A stretch of 38,916 bases of DNA, taken from the NCBI GenBank assembly GCA_944350365.1, contig CALVOU010000009.1:1-38916 (forward strand), read 5' to 3'. The translations under genes were made by a program, and so were the position numbers. The notes below the pieces were generated by a model. That model did no database searches and had not been told where the DNA came from. It saw nothing but the letters and a program-made list of their open reading frames with translations. The stretch's first letter is position 1, and each line of letters begins with the position of its first letter. The DNA is from an uncultured Bacilli bacterium (GTDB lineage Bacteria; Bacillota_I; Bacilli_A; RF39; UBA660). This document shows, piece by piece, positions 1-7,568 of the stretch.

Positions 1-81
1 CATATGTTTCCTAACTAAAACTCAAAAAAGCAGACAGAATTTCAAAAAAAATTAATCCTCTCATATGTTTCCTAACTAAAA
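1..81. repeat. 20-bp direct repeat pair at the window edge
   Basis: The same 20 bases, CATATGTTTCCTAACTAAAA, occur at 1-20 and 62-81, a period of 61 bp. On the reverse strand each copy reads TTTTAGTTAGG..., which resembles the GTTTTAG start of type II CRISPR repeats, and the 41 bp between them is spacer-like. The first copy touches the window edge, so its true length is unknown. With only two copies, this may be the end of an array or an ordinary tandem repeat. Confidence 0.5.
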
Positions 82-114
82 GGCACTTTTACGAAGTGTA
101 TTTTCTAAAAAAAT

Positions 115-399
115 TTAATATTTGTATTTTTTTATAATATTTTCTATTTCTTTTAAGTTATATTTTGCTTTATGTTCTTTAATGTAAAATGGTTTATTAC
201 TAATTTCATTTACTTTGTATTCAAGAATAGTAAGAGTAATAGGATGGATAATCAGATATTCTGTTGGTTCAATAATTTGTAAATTAGTATGTAGAAAAAC
301 TTTAATTTTTCCTTTTTTAGTTTTGAAAGTATAGTTTTTAATAAGTTCTATTATTTTGGGATTAGGTTTAAATTCTTCTATAACTTTAAATTCAAGCAT
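115..399 (-). CDS. Hypothetical 94-aa protein
   Basis: I do not recognise this family. The start is well supported: on the reverse strand the ATG is preceded by AAGGAGGAC, an excellent ribosome site about 7 bases away. The protein is Lys/Ile rich with no signal peptide, membrane segment or Cys cluster. It has short alternating beta-like and charged stretches and ends in a lysine-rich helix (IIKKYKY). It lies downstream of, and in the same direction as, the two tRNA genes but is separated from them by a terminator hairpin. No partner gene is visible and the 20-bp repeats begin just after its stop. Confidence 0.65.
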   Translation of the reverse strand: MLEFKVIEEFKPNPKIIELIKNYTFKTKKGKIKVFLHTNLQIIEPTEYLIIHPITLTILEYKVNEISNKPFYIKEHKAKYNLKEIENIIKKYKY

Positions 400-445
400 A
401 AAAAATGTCCTCCTTCCTAGAAAGAGAACATTAAAGTTTTATATA

Positions 446-482
446 AAATAAAAACTTACGAACCATTATAGTCCGTAAGTTG
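446..482 (-). terminator. Terminator of the tRNA operon
   Basis: Inverted repeat AACTTACG (453-460) / CGTAAGTT (474-481). Read on the reverse strand the hairpin is followed by a T-rich run, as expected for a Rho-independent stop after the tRNA-Cys/tRNA-Gly transcript. Confidence 0.7.
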
Positions 483-490
483 TATTCAAA

Positions 491-565
491 TGGAGCGGAT
501 GAGGGGAATCGAACCCCCGTCACAGCCTTGGCAAGGCCGTATTCGAGCCACTAAACTACATCCGC
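491..565 (-). tRNA. tRNA-Gly (GCC)
   Basis: The reverse strand folds as a complete tRNA: acceptor GCGGATG/CATCCGC, D arm with AGTGGC, anticodon loop TTGCCAA giving anticodon GCC, T arm with GGTTCGATTCC, discriminator T and an encoded CCA (491-493). It is 75 nt long. It lies 5 bp downstream of the tRNA-Cys gene, so the two are probably cotranscribed. Confidence 0.95.
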
Positions 566-570
566 AATTC

Positions 571-644
571 TGGAGGGCCTAGTCGGATTTGAACCAACGA
601 TCAGGGAGTTGCAGTCCCACGCCTTACCACTTGGCTATAGACCC
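571..644 (-). tRNA. tRNA-Cys (GCA)
   Basis: Reverse-strand tRNA with acceptor GGGTCTA/TAGGCCC, D arm AGCCAAGTGGTAAGGC, anticodon loop CTGCAAC giving GCA, T arm GTTGG-TTCAAAT-CCGAC and an encoded CCA. The discriminator base is U, the identity base for cysteine tRNA. It has 74 nt. The outermost anticodon-stem pair appears to be a T-T mismatch; otherwise the cloverleaf is normal. Confidence 0.93.
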
Positions 645-685
645 AAAGTATTTGAATTACCCCAAAAAGATAACTCATGAATATA

Positions 686-714
686 ATAGTACACTAATAA
701 TTTTTTTTTGTCAA
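686..714 (-). promoter_or_regulatory. Sigma-A promoter of the tRNA operon
   Basis: On the reverse strand, TTGACA (709-714) is followed after exactly 17 bp by TACTAT (686-691), about 40 bp upstream of tRNA-Cys. Confidence 0.75.
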
Positions 715-718
715 TTCA

Positions 719-1174
719 TGTTTTTGCTTTTTTCTATTAAATTTGTTTTCGTTAAATTCTAAGTAAAGTGCACAATTATTAAAAAATAATTAGAAATGCT
801 TAAATTACAATAGAAAATGCACAACTGAGCACAAGAAAAAGCAAGTAAATTCGATTAAATTATGACAATTTTAAGAAAAATATATTGTAAAACACATAAC
901 AAAAATAGGAATTTTTAAAATTTACAAAAGTAATTGCACAATTCCTTTATTTATCTTTTTAATGCAATTTATTATATAATAAGTAAGCATTAAGTCAAGT
1001 TATCATTGACTTAATGCTATGAAAATTGTAATAAGTGAATAATTGTCAATGGTTAAAATAAACTCGCTTTGCTCGCTATTGACAATTTAACAATTATAAG
1101 TCTTATTGCACAACTTCTGTGCACTTTCAAAAAAAATCAACGTTAAATTTGTTTTTGCTTTTTTCTATTAAATT
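719..1174. repeat. Gene-free 0.7-kb gap with direct and inverted repeats
   Basis: The gap 645-1335 contains no convincing gene. A 25-bp sequence (TGTTTTTGCTTTTTTCTATT followed by AAATT) occurs identically at 719-743 and 1150-1174. Between them a 10-bp inverted repeat, AAAGTGCACA (765-774) / TGTGCACTTT (1118-1127), bounds a 363-bp core. Inside the core are a perfect hairpin with 13-bp arms (986-998 / 1006-1018), a second inverted repeat AATTGTCAAT (1041-1050) / ATTGACAATT (1078-1087), and several TGCACAA words. The layout resembles a non-autonomous mobile element or its remnant; no transposase is present. Confidence 0.55.
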
Positions 1175-1335
1175 ATATGAGAAATAGAAAAAGAAAGTAC
1201 CTATAGTAAAAAATATTTAAAAAAATAACGGAAAAAACTCTCTTGCCTAATATTGTATGATAAAATTAAAACAAAAGATACAAGAATAGTATTATCTAAG
1301 AAAGAAGGTGTAGGGAGTAATATTATTCCTAAAAA

Positions 1336-1659
1336 ATGAAAGAGAAAATAGAAGAGTATTTAAAACGAATAAATGAGGTCAAGGGTACTGAAAGTGAACA
1401 ATTAAAAGAAGATTTTTTAATCCATATTTCCTTTTATCAACATGAACGTTTAATTCATCTCCTAGTTACGATAACTTTTGCCCTCCTTACTTTTTTCGGC
1501 TTATATTTCCTAGTTACCGTACCAAGTATCGCAATCGGAATTTTGTTCGTTATCTTTTTAATTATGTTAGCATTCTATATTAAACATTATTACTTTTTAG
1601 AAAATAATGTTCAAAAACTCTACAAAATTTACGATGACTTAACCAAAATAAAACACTAA
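1336..1659 (+). CDS. Small two-helix membrane protein, copy 1
   Basis: A 107-aa protein of unknown function. After a charged N-terminal helix come the block YQHERLIHLLVT (about residues 35-46), two closely spaced membrane helices (about 45-82), and a C-terminal KHYYFLENNVQKLYKIYDDL block. The same architecture and blocks (FQHERLIHLLVT, RHYFFLENAVQ) recur in the protein at 22007-22342, so this is a two-copy family in this genome. An in-frame TAA just upstream (1330-1332) fixes the ATG as the first possible start. The ribosome site is poor: GGAG lies about 18 bases upstream. The PerR-like gene follows 68 bp later behind its own promoter. Confidence 0.75.
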   Translation: MKEKIEEYLKRINEVKGTESEQLKEDFLIHISFYQHERLIHLLVTITFALLTFFGLYFLVTVPSIAIGILFVIFLIMLAFYIKHYYFLENNVQKLYKIYDDLTKIKH

Positions 1660-1666
1660 AAAAGAC

Positions 1667-1694
1667 TTGCATTTCTTTCTTGCAATGATATAAT
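1667..1694 (+). promoter_or_regulatory. Promoter of the perR-hydrogenase operon
   Basis: TTGCAT (1667-1672) and TATAAT (1689-1694) are separated by 16 bp. The expected transcription start falls at about 1701, directly on the Fur-type operator. Confidence 0.75.
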
Positions 1695-1700
1695 AATAAC

Positions 1701-1715
1701 TGATAATCATTATCA
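1701..1715 (+). promoter_or_regulatory. Fur/PerR-type operator (7-1-7 palindrome)
   Basis: TGATAATCATTATCA is a perfect 7-1-7 inverted repeat. It equals the core reported for Bacillus Fur boxes (TGATAATnATTATCA) and differs from the PerR box (TTATAATnATTATAA) at one position per arm. It covers the predicted transcription start and ends 12 bp before the regulator's ATG, so autorepression of the operon is likely. Confidence 0.85.
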
Positions 1716-1727
1716 ATAAGGAGTGTT

Positions 1728-2123
1728 ATGAAATACCGAAACACTAAACAAAAAGAATTGATTTTAGCCATCATCAAAAATAATCACGATCATCCAACAA
1801 TTTACGAAATTTATGATGAAGTCAAAAAGGCAGACGCCAGTATTGGCCAAGCAACAGTCTATCGCAATGTGAAACAATTCGTAAAAGAAGGGAAAATTAG
1901 TCTGTTAAAAACAAAACAAGGAATAGACCGTTATGATTTTTATCAAGACCATTTTCATCTTGAATGTTTAACCTGTGGTAAGTTATTTGATTTCTATGAC
2001 TCGAAATTACTCAATCAACTAAAGAGTAAGAATTATCTAGATGGCTTTCAAGCGACAAACTATAATTTAACGATTGAAGGATATTGCTTAGAATGTAATG
2101 GAGGAAAACGTGAAGAAGTTTAG
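1728..2123 (+). CDS. perR: Fur-family metalloregulator, PerR-like
   Basis: A 131-aa Fur-superfamily repressor: winged-helix DNA-binding half with the recognition segment [13 protein letters not shown], then a dimerisation half with [12 protein letters not shown] and a C-terminal CLEC pair, so the structural zinc Cys4 site (CxxC plus CxxC) is complete. RYD, HFH and the FDF aspartate match the PerR regulatory-metal ligands (Asp, His, His, Asp); Fur proteins usually carry Glu at the last position. This favours a peroxide sensor, in keeping with the rubrerythrin in the same operon, although the operator reads as a Fur box. AAGGAG lies 9 bases before the ATG. The stop overlaps the next gene. A true Fur cannot be excluded. 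Confidence 0.85.
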   Translation: MKYRNTKQKELILAIIKNNHDHPTIYEIYDEVKKADASIGQATVYRNVKQFVKEGKISLLKTKQGIDRYDFYQDHFHLECLTCGKLFDFYDSKLLNQLKSKNYLDGFQATNYNLTIEGYCLECNGGKREEV

Positions 2124-4320
2124 ATGTAAAATATGTGGTTATATTGAAGAAAGGGAAGAGTTACCAGATGGGTATACTTGTCCTCTTTGTGGAGTAGGCA
2201 AAGAAATGATGGAAGAGGTAATCGAAGAACAACGCCCAAAGAAGAAGTACCGCTGTAAGCTATGTGGCTATATCGAAGAAAATGGCGATTTGGTTGAACA
2301 AGGAGATTACCGCTGTCCAGTTTGCGGAGTTCATCAAGAATTCATGGAAGAAATCACAACAGAAGAAACTCCTCCTGAAAAAGAGGACAAAAGAATTCCT
2401 ATCGATGAAGACAATTCAGGAATCGCTAGAATCATGGAAAAGTGCATTAATTGTGGCCGTTGTAAAGATATCTGTCAAAACGTAGTTGGCATAAAATACC
2501 AAGACAAGGTAACGGGACACCCAGCTTGTGTTTCTTGTGGCCAATGTATCTTGAATTGTCCAATGGGAGCAATTGTCCCTAAATATAACTACAAGAAAGT
2601 AGCTCAAGAAATTGAAAATAAAGATAAAATTGTCATCGCATTAACTTCTCCTGCTGTCAGGGTTGCCTTAGGGGAAGAATTTAAGGAAGAAGCAGGTACC
2701 AATGTTGAAGGCAGAATGGTAGGAGCTTTAAAAGAATTAGGGTTTGATTATGTATTCGATACCACTTTTGGCGCTGATTTGACTATCATGGAAGAAGCTA
2801 GTGAATTGGTCTTTAGAATAAAAGAAAACAAGAACTTGCCTCAATTAACTAGTTGCTGCCCAGCTTGGGTGAAATATGTAGAAATTTACCATCCTGATTG
2901 GATAAAGAATTTATCTACTTGTAAAAGTCCAATTGGTATGCAAACAACAATGATTAAAACCTATTTTGCACAAATAAAAAATTTGGATCCAACCAAAATA
3001 ATTACGGTAGCAATAACTCCTTGTACAGCAAAGAAGAGTGAAGCGCTACGCGAAGAACTAAAATCAAGTAGTACTTTTTGGCACAAAGAAATCACAAGAG
3101 ATAATGATTATGTCATCACGACTAGTGAACTAGGCTTAATGTTACGAGAAAAAAGAATAGATTTTACGAAAGTCTCTGAGCAACACTTCGATTCTTTATT
3201 AGAAAGAGGAAGTGGAGCAGGTGTCTTATTTGGGAACAGTGGAGGGGTAATGGAAGCAGCTATTCGAACTGCTCATTATCTACTAACAGGAAAAGACCAA
3301 GAAGCATTATTAAACTATACACCAGTTCGTGGCTTAGAAGAAGTAAAAGAAGCAACGGTTACTATCGGAGATGTTGTACTTCAAGTTGCTGTCGTATACG
3401 GCTTACCTAATTGGGAACGCCTCTTAGAGAAAATGAGACAAGAACATAAAAAGTATCATTTTATCGAAGTGATGAATTGTCCAGGTGGCTGTATCGGTGG
3501 AGGCGGACAACCGCTAACCGCAATTAATAAGCAAAAAGAGATCCTAGAAAAAAGAATGGCTGGAATTTATCAAAGCGATAAAGACAGTCGTATTCGTTAC
3601 TCTTATCGAAATCCCGATATTGAAAAAATTTACCGTGATTTCTTAGGAGAACCATTAAGCCCAATTAGTGAGGAACTCTTACATACGAGTTACCAAGATA
3701 AAAGTAAGTTATTAAAAGAGCAATCTTTTAATATAGATAAAAAACAAGAAAAGGAAGGAATGAAAAAAATGGATTACGCAAAATTAAAAGGTTCTAAAAC
3801 AGAACAAAATTTAATGACAGCTTTTGCTGGAGAAAGTCAAGCTAGAAACAAATATTCATACTATGCTTCAAAAGCAAAAAAGGATGGTTATGAACAAATC
3901 GCTGCTATTTTCGAAGAAACAGCAAATAACGAAAAAGAACATGCTAAATTATGGTTCAAATACCTACATGGTGGCGACATCCCATCTACAATGGAAAACT
4001 TAGAAGATGCTGCTCAAGGCGAAAACTACGAATGGACAGATATGTATGCTGGATTCGCAAAAGAAGCTAAAGAAGAAGGATTCGATGAATTAGCTTACTT
4101 ATTCGATGCAGTAGCAAAAATCGAAAAAGAACATGAAGAAAGATATTTAACACTATTAAAAAATGTTAAAGATGACCGTGTATTCCATAAAGATGGAGAC
4201 AAAATTTGGATCTGCCGTAACTGTGGACATGTTTATGTTGGAAAAGATGCTTTAGATGTATGTCCAGTTTGTAAACATCCAAAATCATTTATGGAAGTAA
4301 AAGCAGATAATTATCAATAA
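2110..4320 (+). CDS. Rubredoxin-[FeFe]-hydrogenase-rubrerythrin fusion protein
   Basis: One 736-aa chain carries, in order: two rubredoxin-like knuckle pairs (CKICG/CPLCG near 5-35; CKLCG/CPVCG near 48-78), a two-[4Fe-4S] ferredoxin domain ([23 protein letters not shown], near 112-155), the H-cluster domain with all three signatures ([28 protein letters not shown], near 247-470), a small-subunit-like tail (near 480-520), and a complete rubrerythrin (from about 554) with [16 protein letters not shown] and KEHEERY diiron motifs and a CRNC/CPVC rubredoxin end. Expected activity: H2 oxidation or proton reduction coupled to peroxide reduction in the cytoplasm. I chose GTG 2110 because GGAGG (2100-2104) sits 5 bases upstream; the in-frame ATG at 2098 would place that site inside the coding region. 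A second ribosome site within the gene could also yield rubrerythrin alone. No hydrogenase maturases are in the window. Confidence 0.92.
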   Translation: MKKFRCKICGYIEEREELPDGYTCPLCGVGKEMMEEVIEEQRPKKKYRCKLCGYIEENGDLVEQGDYRCPVCGVHQEFMEEITTEETPPEKEDKRIPIDEDNSGIARIMEKCINCGRCKDICQNVVGIKYQDKVTGHPACVSCGQCILNCPMGAIVPKYNYKKVAQEIENKDKIVIALTSPAVRVALGEEFKEEAGTNVEGRMVGALKELGFDYVFDTTFGADLTIMEEASELVFRIKENKNLPQLTSCCPAWVKYVEIYHPDWIKNLSTCKSPIGMQTTMIKTYFAQIKNLDPTKIITVAITPCTAKKSEALREELKSSSTFWHKEITRDNDYVITTSELGLMLREKRIDFTKVSEQHFDSLLERGSGAGVLFGNSGGVMEAAIRTAHYLLTGKDQEALLNYTPVRGLEEVKEATVTIGDVVLQVAVVYGLPNWERLLEKMRQEHKKYHFIEVMNCPGGCIGGGGQPLTAINKQKEILEKRMAGIYQSDKDSRIRYSYRNPDIEKIYRDFLGEPLSPISEELLHTSYQDKSKLLKEQSFNIDKKQEKEGMKKMDYAKLKGSKTEQNLMTAFAGESQARNKYSYYASKAKKDGYEQIAAIFEETANNEKEHAKLWFKYLHGGDIPSTMENLEDAAQGENYEWTDMYAGFAKEAKEEGFDELAYLFDAVAKIEKEHEERYLTLLKNVKDDRVFHKDGDKIWICRNCGHVYVGKDALDVCPVCKHPKSFMEVKADNYQ
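3751..3771 (+). promoter_or_regulatory. Internal ribosome site before the rubrerythrin domain
   Basis: AAGGAAGGA (3751-3759) lies 9 bases before an in-frame ATG at 3769 (and directly abuts one at 3760), exactly where the hydrogenase part ends and rubrerythrin begins. Initiation here would give a free 183-aa rubrerythrin, the normal length for that family. Confidence 0.55.
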
Positions 4321-4343
4321 ACATTCTTAGTAGTTAATGAGTA

Positions 4344-4382
4344 AAAAGTACCGGCACAATATAAAGTTGGTACTTTTCCAAT
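4344..4382 (+). terminator. Terminator after the hydrogenase operon
   Basis: AAAAGTACC (4344-4352) pairs with GGTACTTTT (4369-4377), ending in a short T run. Confidence 0.7.
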
Positions 4383-4523
4383 GAAACAAAGTAGTCGAAA
4401 AGAACGAAAAAATAGTCAAAAAGGAAATAAAACTATTGGTAATTTTCTCCAAACAAAAACTATATAATCCGCATAAAATAAGGGTAAATAGGAATAACAG
4501 AGTGCATATTAGACCTCCCGAAT

Positions 4524-4552
4524 TTGCAAAAGCTAGTCCCCTATGGTATAAT
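4524..4552 (+). promoter_or_regulatory. Strong sigma-A promoter
   Basis: TTGCAA (4524-4529), a 17-bp spacer and TATAAT (4547-4552) with an extended -10 (TGG before it). Because transcription should start near 4559, the coding start at 4578 is the only plausible one for the gene that follows. Confidence 0.8.
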
Positions 4553-4577
4553 GGTAACTGTTCGAAAGAGAGGAATT

Positions 4578-5276
4578 ATGAAAAAAATTTGTAATTATGC
4601 TTTCAGAATAGTATGTGTCTATATCGTGGTTTTAACACTATTTAGTCTAGCTAGTGCCAATGTTACAATTGAAAAAGAATCTTACCTAGTACAAAATAGT
4701 AATATTACCAAACAATTAAACAGTAAATTGATCGCAGATGTGGTAGTAGAACAAGAAGAAATAAAAGAAGAACTAGAAATACCACAAGCTAAAGTAGAAG
4801 AACAAAAAGAAGTAATACAGCAAGAAACTACTCCAGTTATAGAAAATCAAGAATCAGGAGTAGAACAACCACAAGTATCTACGCCAAGCTATATTGCGCC
4901 AATAGACACGACTAGTTTTCCAGTACTTTCTACGAATGTTGGAACTGTAAGCCATTATGGACACGATTGTTACGGATGTACATCAGGTAAAACAGCATCT
5001 GGTTATTACATTGGTGACGGCCGTATCTATTATAATGACCCTGCCTACGGTAGTGTACGAATTGTTGCAGCAGGAAGTGAATATCCCCTGGGGTCGATTT
5101 TACGTTTAACTAATATTGGAGATTCTCCGATGTTAGTAATCGTCCTAGATAGAGGTGGAGCAATCGGATCAGGTAAAGGTCGTATTCTAGACTTGCTGAC
5201 CGAAAGCAACGCCGTAGCATACCAACAGGGACTAAAATATAATGTAAAGGTAGAAGCATTAAGATTGGGTTACTAA
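4578..5276 (+). CDS. Secreted 3D-domain (RlpA-like barrel) protein
   Basis: A 232-aa exported protein. A hydrophobic N-terminal segment (about 8-27) serves as signal or anchor, a Glu/Gln-rich linker (about 55-105) follows, and a C-terminal domain carries GKTASGYYIGDGRIYYNDP, YPLGSILRLTN and VLDRGGAIGSGKGRILDLL. The last motif matches the 3D domain, a double-psi barrel with catalytic Asp residues related to MltA/RlpA lytic transglycosylases, so a wall-cleaving or wall-binding role outside the membrane is likely. GAGAGGA precedes the ATG at 4578; earlier in-frame codons overlap the promoter. A weak hairpin with a T run overlaps the stop (5254-5292). Confidence 0.8.
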   Translation: MKKICNYAFRIVCVYIVVLTLFSLASANVTIEKESYLVQNSNITKQLNSKLIADVVVEQEEIKEELEIPQAKVEEQKEVIQQETTPVIENQESGVEQPQVSTPSYIAPIDTTSFPVLSTNVGTVSHYGHDCYGCTSGKTASGYYIGDGRIYYNDPAYGSVRIVAAGSEYPLGSILRLTNIGDSPMLVIVLDRGGAIGSGKGRILDLLTESNAVAYQQGLKYNVKVEALRLGY

Positions 5277-5353
5277 TTTTGATGCTTTTTTCTGGAATTT
5301 TTAGTGGGATATGATATAATGGAAAATAAGAAAAGGTATAAATAGGTGGTTTT

Positions 5354-6517
5354 ATGAGACAAGAGAAAAAGTTGTTCAAACATCAAACTGCGATTACGAT
5401 AATAGCAGTAATTATCACAGTAACAGTAGCTATAGGAAGTTGCTATCTACTTTTTAATCGTCAAGATAGAAATAGTGAATACAATACATTTAGAGAAGAG
5501 GATTTTGAAATTAGTTATGTCGATAATGGGAGAGGAAATGGCGATGTATTATCTTTAGTAAATGCTACGCCAATGACGGATGAAGAAGGAACTAGTCAAC
5601 AACCATATCGTTTTAATGTGACAAATACTGGAAAAGAAGAAGCTAAATTTGTAATCAAATTATCTTTTGATCAAGCCTTAATCGATGAAGATGATTGTGA
5701 AACTAAGCAATTATCGACATACTATATAAAATATAAAATTGATAATGAAGAGCCAAAAGTGTTAAGTACAGTGGAAGCGAAAGACTACGAAATTTATGTG
5801 AGCAACAATGAACTGATGCCAGGAAGTAGTGAAATTCACGAATTGAGAATTTGGTTAGCAACTAATAGTCCAGAAAGTGTGCAAAGTGGACACTTTCATG
5901 GACGATTAGAAATTGAACAGGTCACAGAGGAAAAAGAATGGCAAGAATTTCAAGTGGGGCAGGCAGTTACTTTACCAAATGGCGATAAGTATCATGTGAT
6001 CGAAGCAAGTGATAGTACAATGTCTAAAGTCAAACTATTAAGTGACTATAACTTAATTCCAACTGGAGTTCAAGATACCACTTGCGTAATCAGTGAGTTT
6101 ATTCAAGAAAAAATCACAGAAGGGAAAATTAATGATCAATTAGAAACCTACTATTGTAGTACTGGAAAATATCAAGAATTAGAAACTACGCTATATCAGA
6201 ATTATTTTAACAACTTGAAAAAGGCAGAAATCATCGATAATTATGATGAAATCCGCTTAATTACTGTTCCGGAAATTGAAAACATCGTCAACGATAAAAT
6301 AGACTCGACAACTTTTTTAACCAGTCTACAAAATGAAAATATTTCTTGGCTAACGACGGGAAATTATTGGACAGCAACGCCTAATTCTAACAATGCAAAT
6401 TTTGCTTGGGCAGTAAGTGTGGGTGAAACAGGAGTAACCCTTCAAGAATTTGAAAATACTTCAGAATATTTTGGTATTCGCCCAGTCGTGGTTATAGATA
6501 AAGATATATTACAATAG
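5354..6517 (+). CDS. Membrane-anchored surface protein with DUF6273-like end
   Basis: A 387-aa protein with one N-terminal membrane helix (about 13-34) and a large outside part. The middle (about 45-195) looks like a beta-sandwich with FNVTNTGKEEAKFVIKLSF, comparable in style to TasA/camelysin-like or other immunoglobulin-like surface domains. The C-terminal part (about 200-387) has WLTTGNYWTATP and a final FGIRPVVVID, the signature style of DUF6273-type domains common on gut Firmicutes surfaces. No catalytic residues can be assigned. A TATAAT at 5315-5320 and a GGTGG ribosome site precede the ATG, and a strong terminator follows, so this is a single-gene unit. Confidence 0.7.
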   Translation: MRQEKKLFKHQTAITIIAVIITVTVAIGSCYLLFNRQDRNSEYNTFREEDFEISYVDNGRGNGDVLSLVNATPMTDEEGTSQQPYRFNVTNTGKEEAKFVIKLSFDQALIDEDDCETKQLSTYYIKYKIDNEEPKVLSTVEAKDYEIYVSNNELMPGSSEIHELRIWLATNSPESVQSGHFHGRLEIEQVTEEKEWQEFQVGQAVTLPNGDKYHVIEASDSTMSKVKLLSDYNLIPTGVQDTTCVISEFIQEKITEGKINDQLETYYCSTGKYQELETTLYQNYFNNLKKAEIIDNYDEIRLITVPEIENIVNDKIDSTTFLTSLQNENISWLTTGNYWTATPNSNNANFAWAVSVGETGVTLQEFENTSEYFGIRPVVVIDKDILQ

Positions 6518-6542
6518 CGAGTAAAAAAAACTCGCTTTTTTG
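6516..6542 (+). terminator. Rho-independent terminator
   Basis: AGCGAGT (6516-6522), an A7 loop and ACTCGCT (6530-6536) followed by six T. It overlaps the stop codon of the surface protein gene. Confidence 0.85.
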
Positions 6543-6593
6543 ATGGACATATGGTATAATAAAGCCACTATCAACGAAAAGGAGACGGTGGAA

Positions 6594-7436
6594 ATGAAAT
6601 TATTGAACAAATGGTTATCTCCACTTATCGTAATCACATTTGGGATTATTGGTATTGTAACACCTTTTGCCATTATTCCTGCACCAAGTATAATTAGTAT
6701 TCTAGGAGGAACAGCAATCGGTTTACTAACAGGAGCAATCGTTGTAACCGGAAGTGAGCTTTTCTTTGGAGATAACGATAATCTTGAGGAGGATAAAAAG
6801 AAATTAGATCTAAAGAAAAATAGAACAAGATACAAAAAAGGAAGCAAACAAAATGCGTATTCTTTAGGAAAGAAAAAAGAAATGAGAAAAGCAGGAGCTA
6901 ATCCTCGTCCTGTTAAAAATATCTTGACCCTAGAAGAAGAAAAAAACAAAACCAATTCTACTAGCACTAAAAAACGCCCAGTTAGAAATGTTTTAAAGTT
7001 AGATGACGAGAAAGAAACTGTTGACCAAGCAACATCAAGTAATCAAAAACACCCTGTCAAAAATATTTTGACATTAGAAGAAGAATCAAAAACGACTTCT
7101 ACTAGTACTAGAAATCATCACGTTAGAAACATTTTAAAATTAGATGATGAGGAAGAAAATAAACAAGAAAATACTTATTCTTTACACCCAGTTACAGATA
7201 AGAAAAATGTGCTTTTCCAAGAACCATACAATAAAACAACATCAACAGGAACGAAAAAAGATAATTTGTGGGTAAATGATGAAAAGATAATGTATGATGT
7301 CAAATCCAGTTTAGAACATTTGAGAAAGACATTAGCGGAAACAGAAAAGCAGATTAATGAACTTCGGGCATTATTAGAAAACTTAACAGAAATTAAAGGA
7401 AAAGGTCAGTCAAAAGTGAAAATAAAAATAAATTAA
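6594..7436 (+). CDS. DPYN-family membrane protein A, with internal repeats
   Basis: A 280-aa protein of a family I do not recognise. Two hydrophobic segments lie at about 9-55, followed by a long, highly charged Lys/Glu/Ser/Thr region predicted to be disordered and cytoplasmic. That region contains four copies of a P-V-[KR]-N-[IV]-L-[TK]-L-[ED]-[ED]-E unit in alternating types (KNILTLEEE, RNVLKLDDE, KNILTLEEE, RNILKLDDE). Near the C-terminus are VLFQEPYNK and WVNDEKIMYDV, then a coiled coil (about 225-265). The LFx[DE]PYN and [IV]N[DEQ]E blocks recur in the next two genes. AAAAGGAG is 9 bases before the ATG; a TATAAT (6555-6560) rules out earlier starts. Confidence 0.75.
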   Translation: MKLLNKWLSPLIVITFGIIGIVTPFAIIPAPSIISILGGTAIGLLTGAIVVTGSELFFGDNDNLEEDKKKLDLKKNRTRYKKGSKQNAYSLGKKKEMRKAGANPRPVKNILTLEEEKNKTNSTSTKKRPVRNVLKLDDEKETVDQATSSNQKHPVKNILTLEEESKTTSTSTRNHHVRNILKLDDEEENKQENTYSLHPVTDKKNVLFQEPYNKTTSTGTKKDNLWVNDEKIMYDVKSSLEHLRKTLAETEKQINELRALLENLTEIKGKGQSKVKIKIN

Positions 7437-7448
7437 AATCATTGAGAA

Positions 7449-7484
7449 CCTCGTTTAAATAAAAAAGCATAAACGAGGCTTTAA
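7449..7484 (+). terminator. Rho-independent terminator
   Basis: CCTCGTTTA (7449-7457) pairs with TAAACGAGG (7470-7478), followed by CTTTAATTT. Confidence 0.75.
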
Positions 7485-7509
7485 TTTGTGCATGGATTGG
7501 CAAAGAAAT

Positions 7510-7538
7510 TTGTCAAATATTCTCTAATGTAATATAAT
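7510..7538 (+). promoter_or_regulatory. Promoter of DPYN gene B
   Basis: TTGTCA (7510-7515), 17 bp, TATAAT (7533-7538). The 15 bases TATAATAAAGCCACT starting at the -10 are identical to those at 6555-6569 before gene A. Confidence 0.75.
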
Positions 7539-7568
7539 AAAGCCACTTAAATGAAGGGGGAGAAAAGT

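Noticed and set aside
4534-4560. A tRNA-like start (CCCTATGGTATAATGGTAA)
   Set aside because: No anticodon or T arm follows; the sequence is an extended -10 promoter element.
6509-6967. A 152-codon reverse-strand open frame opposite DPYN gene A
   Set aside because: It mirrors the Lys/Glu-rich frame of gene A (giving Phe/Leu/Ser-rich text), crosses a terminator and promoter, and lacks a ribosome site.
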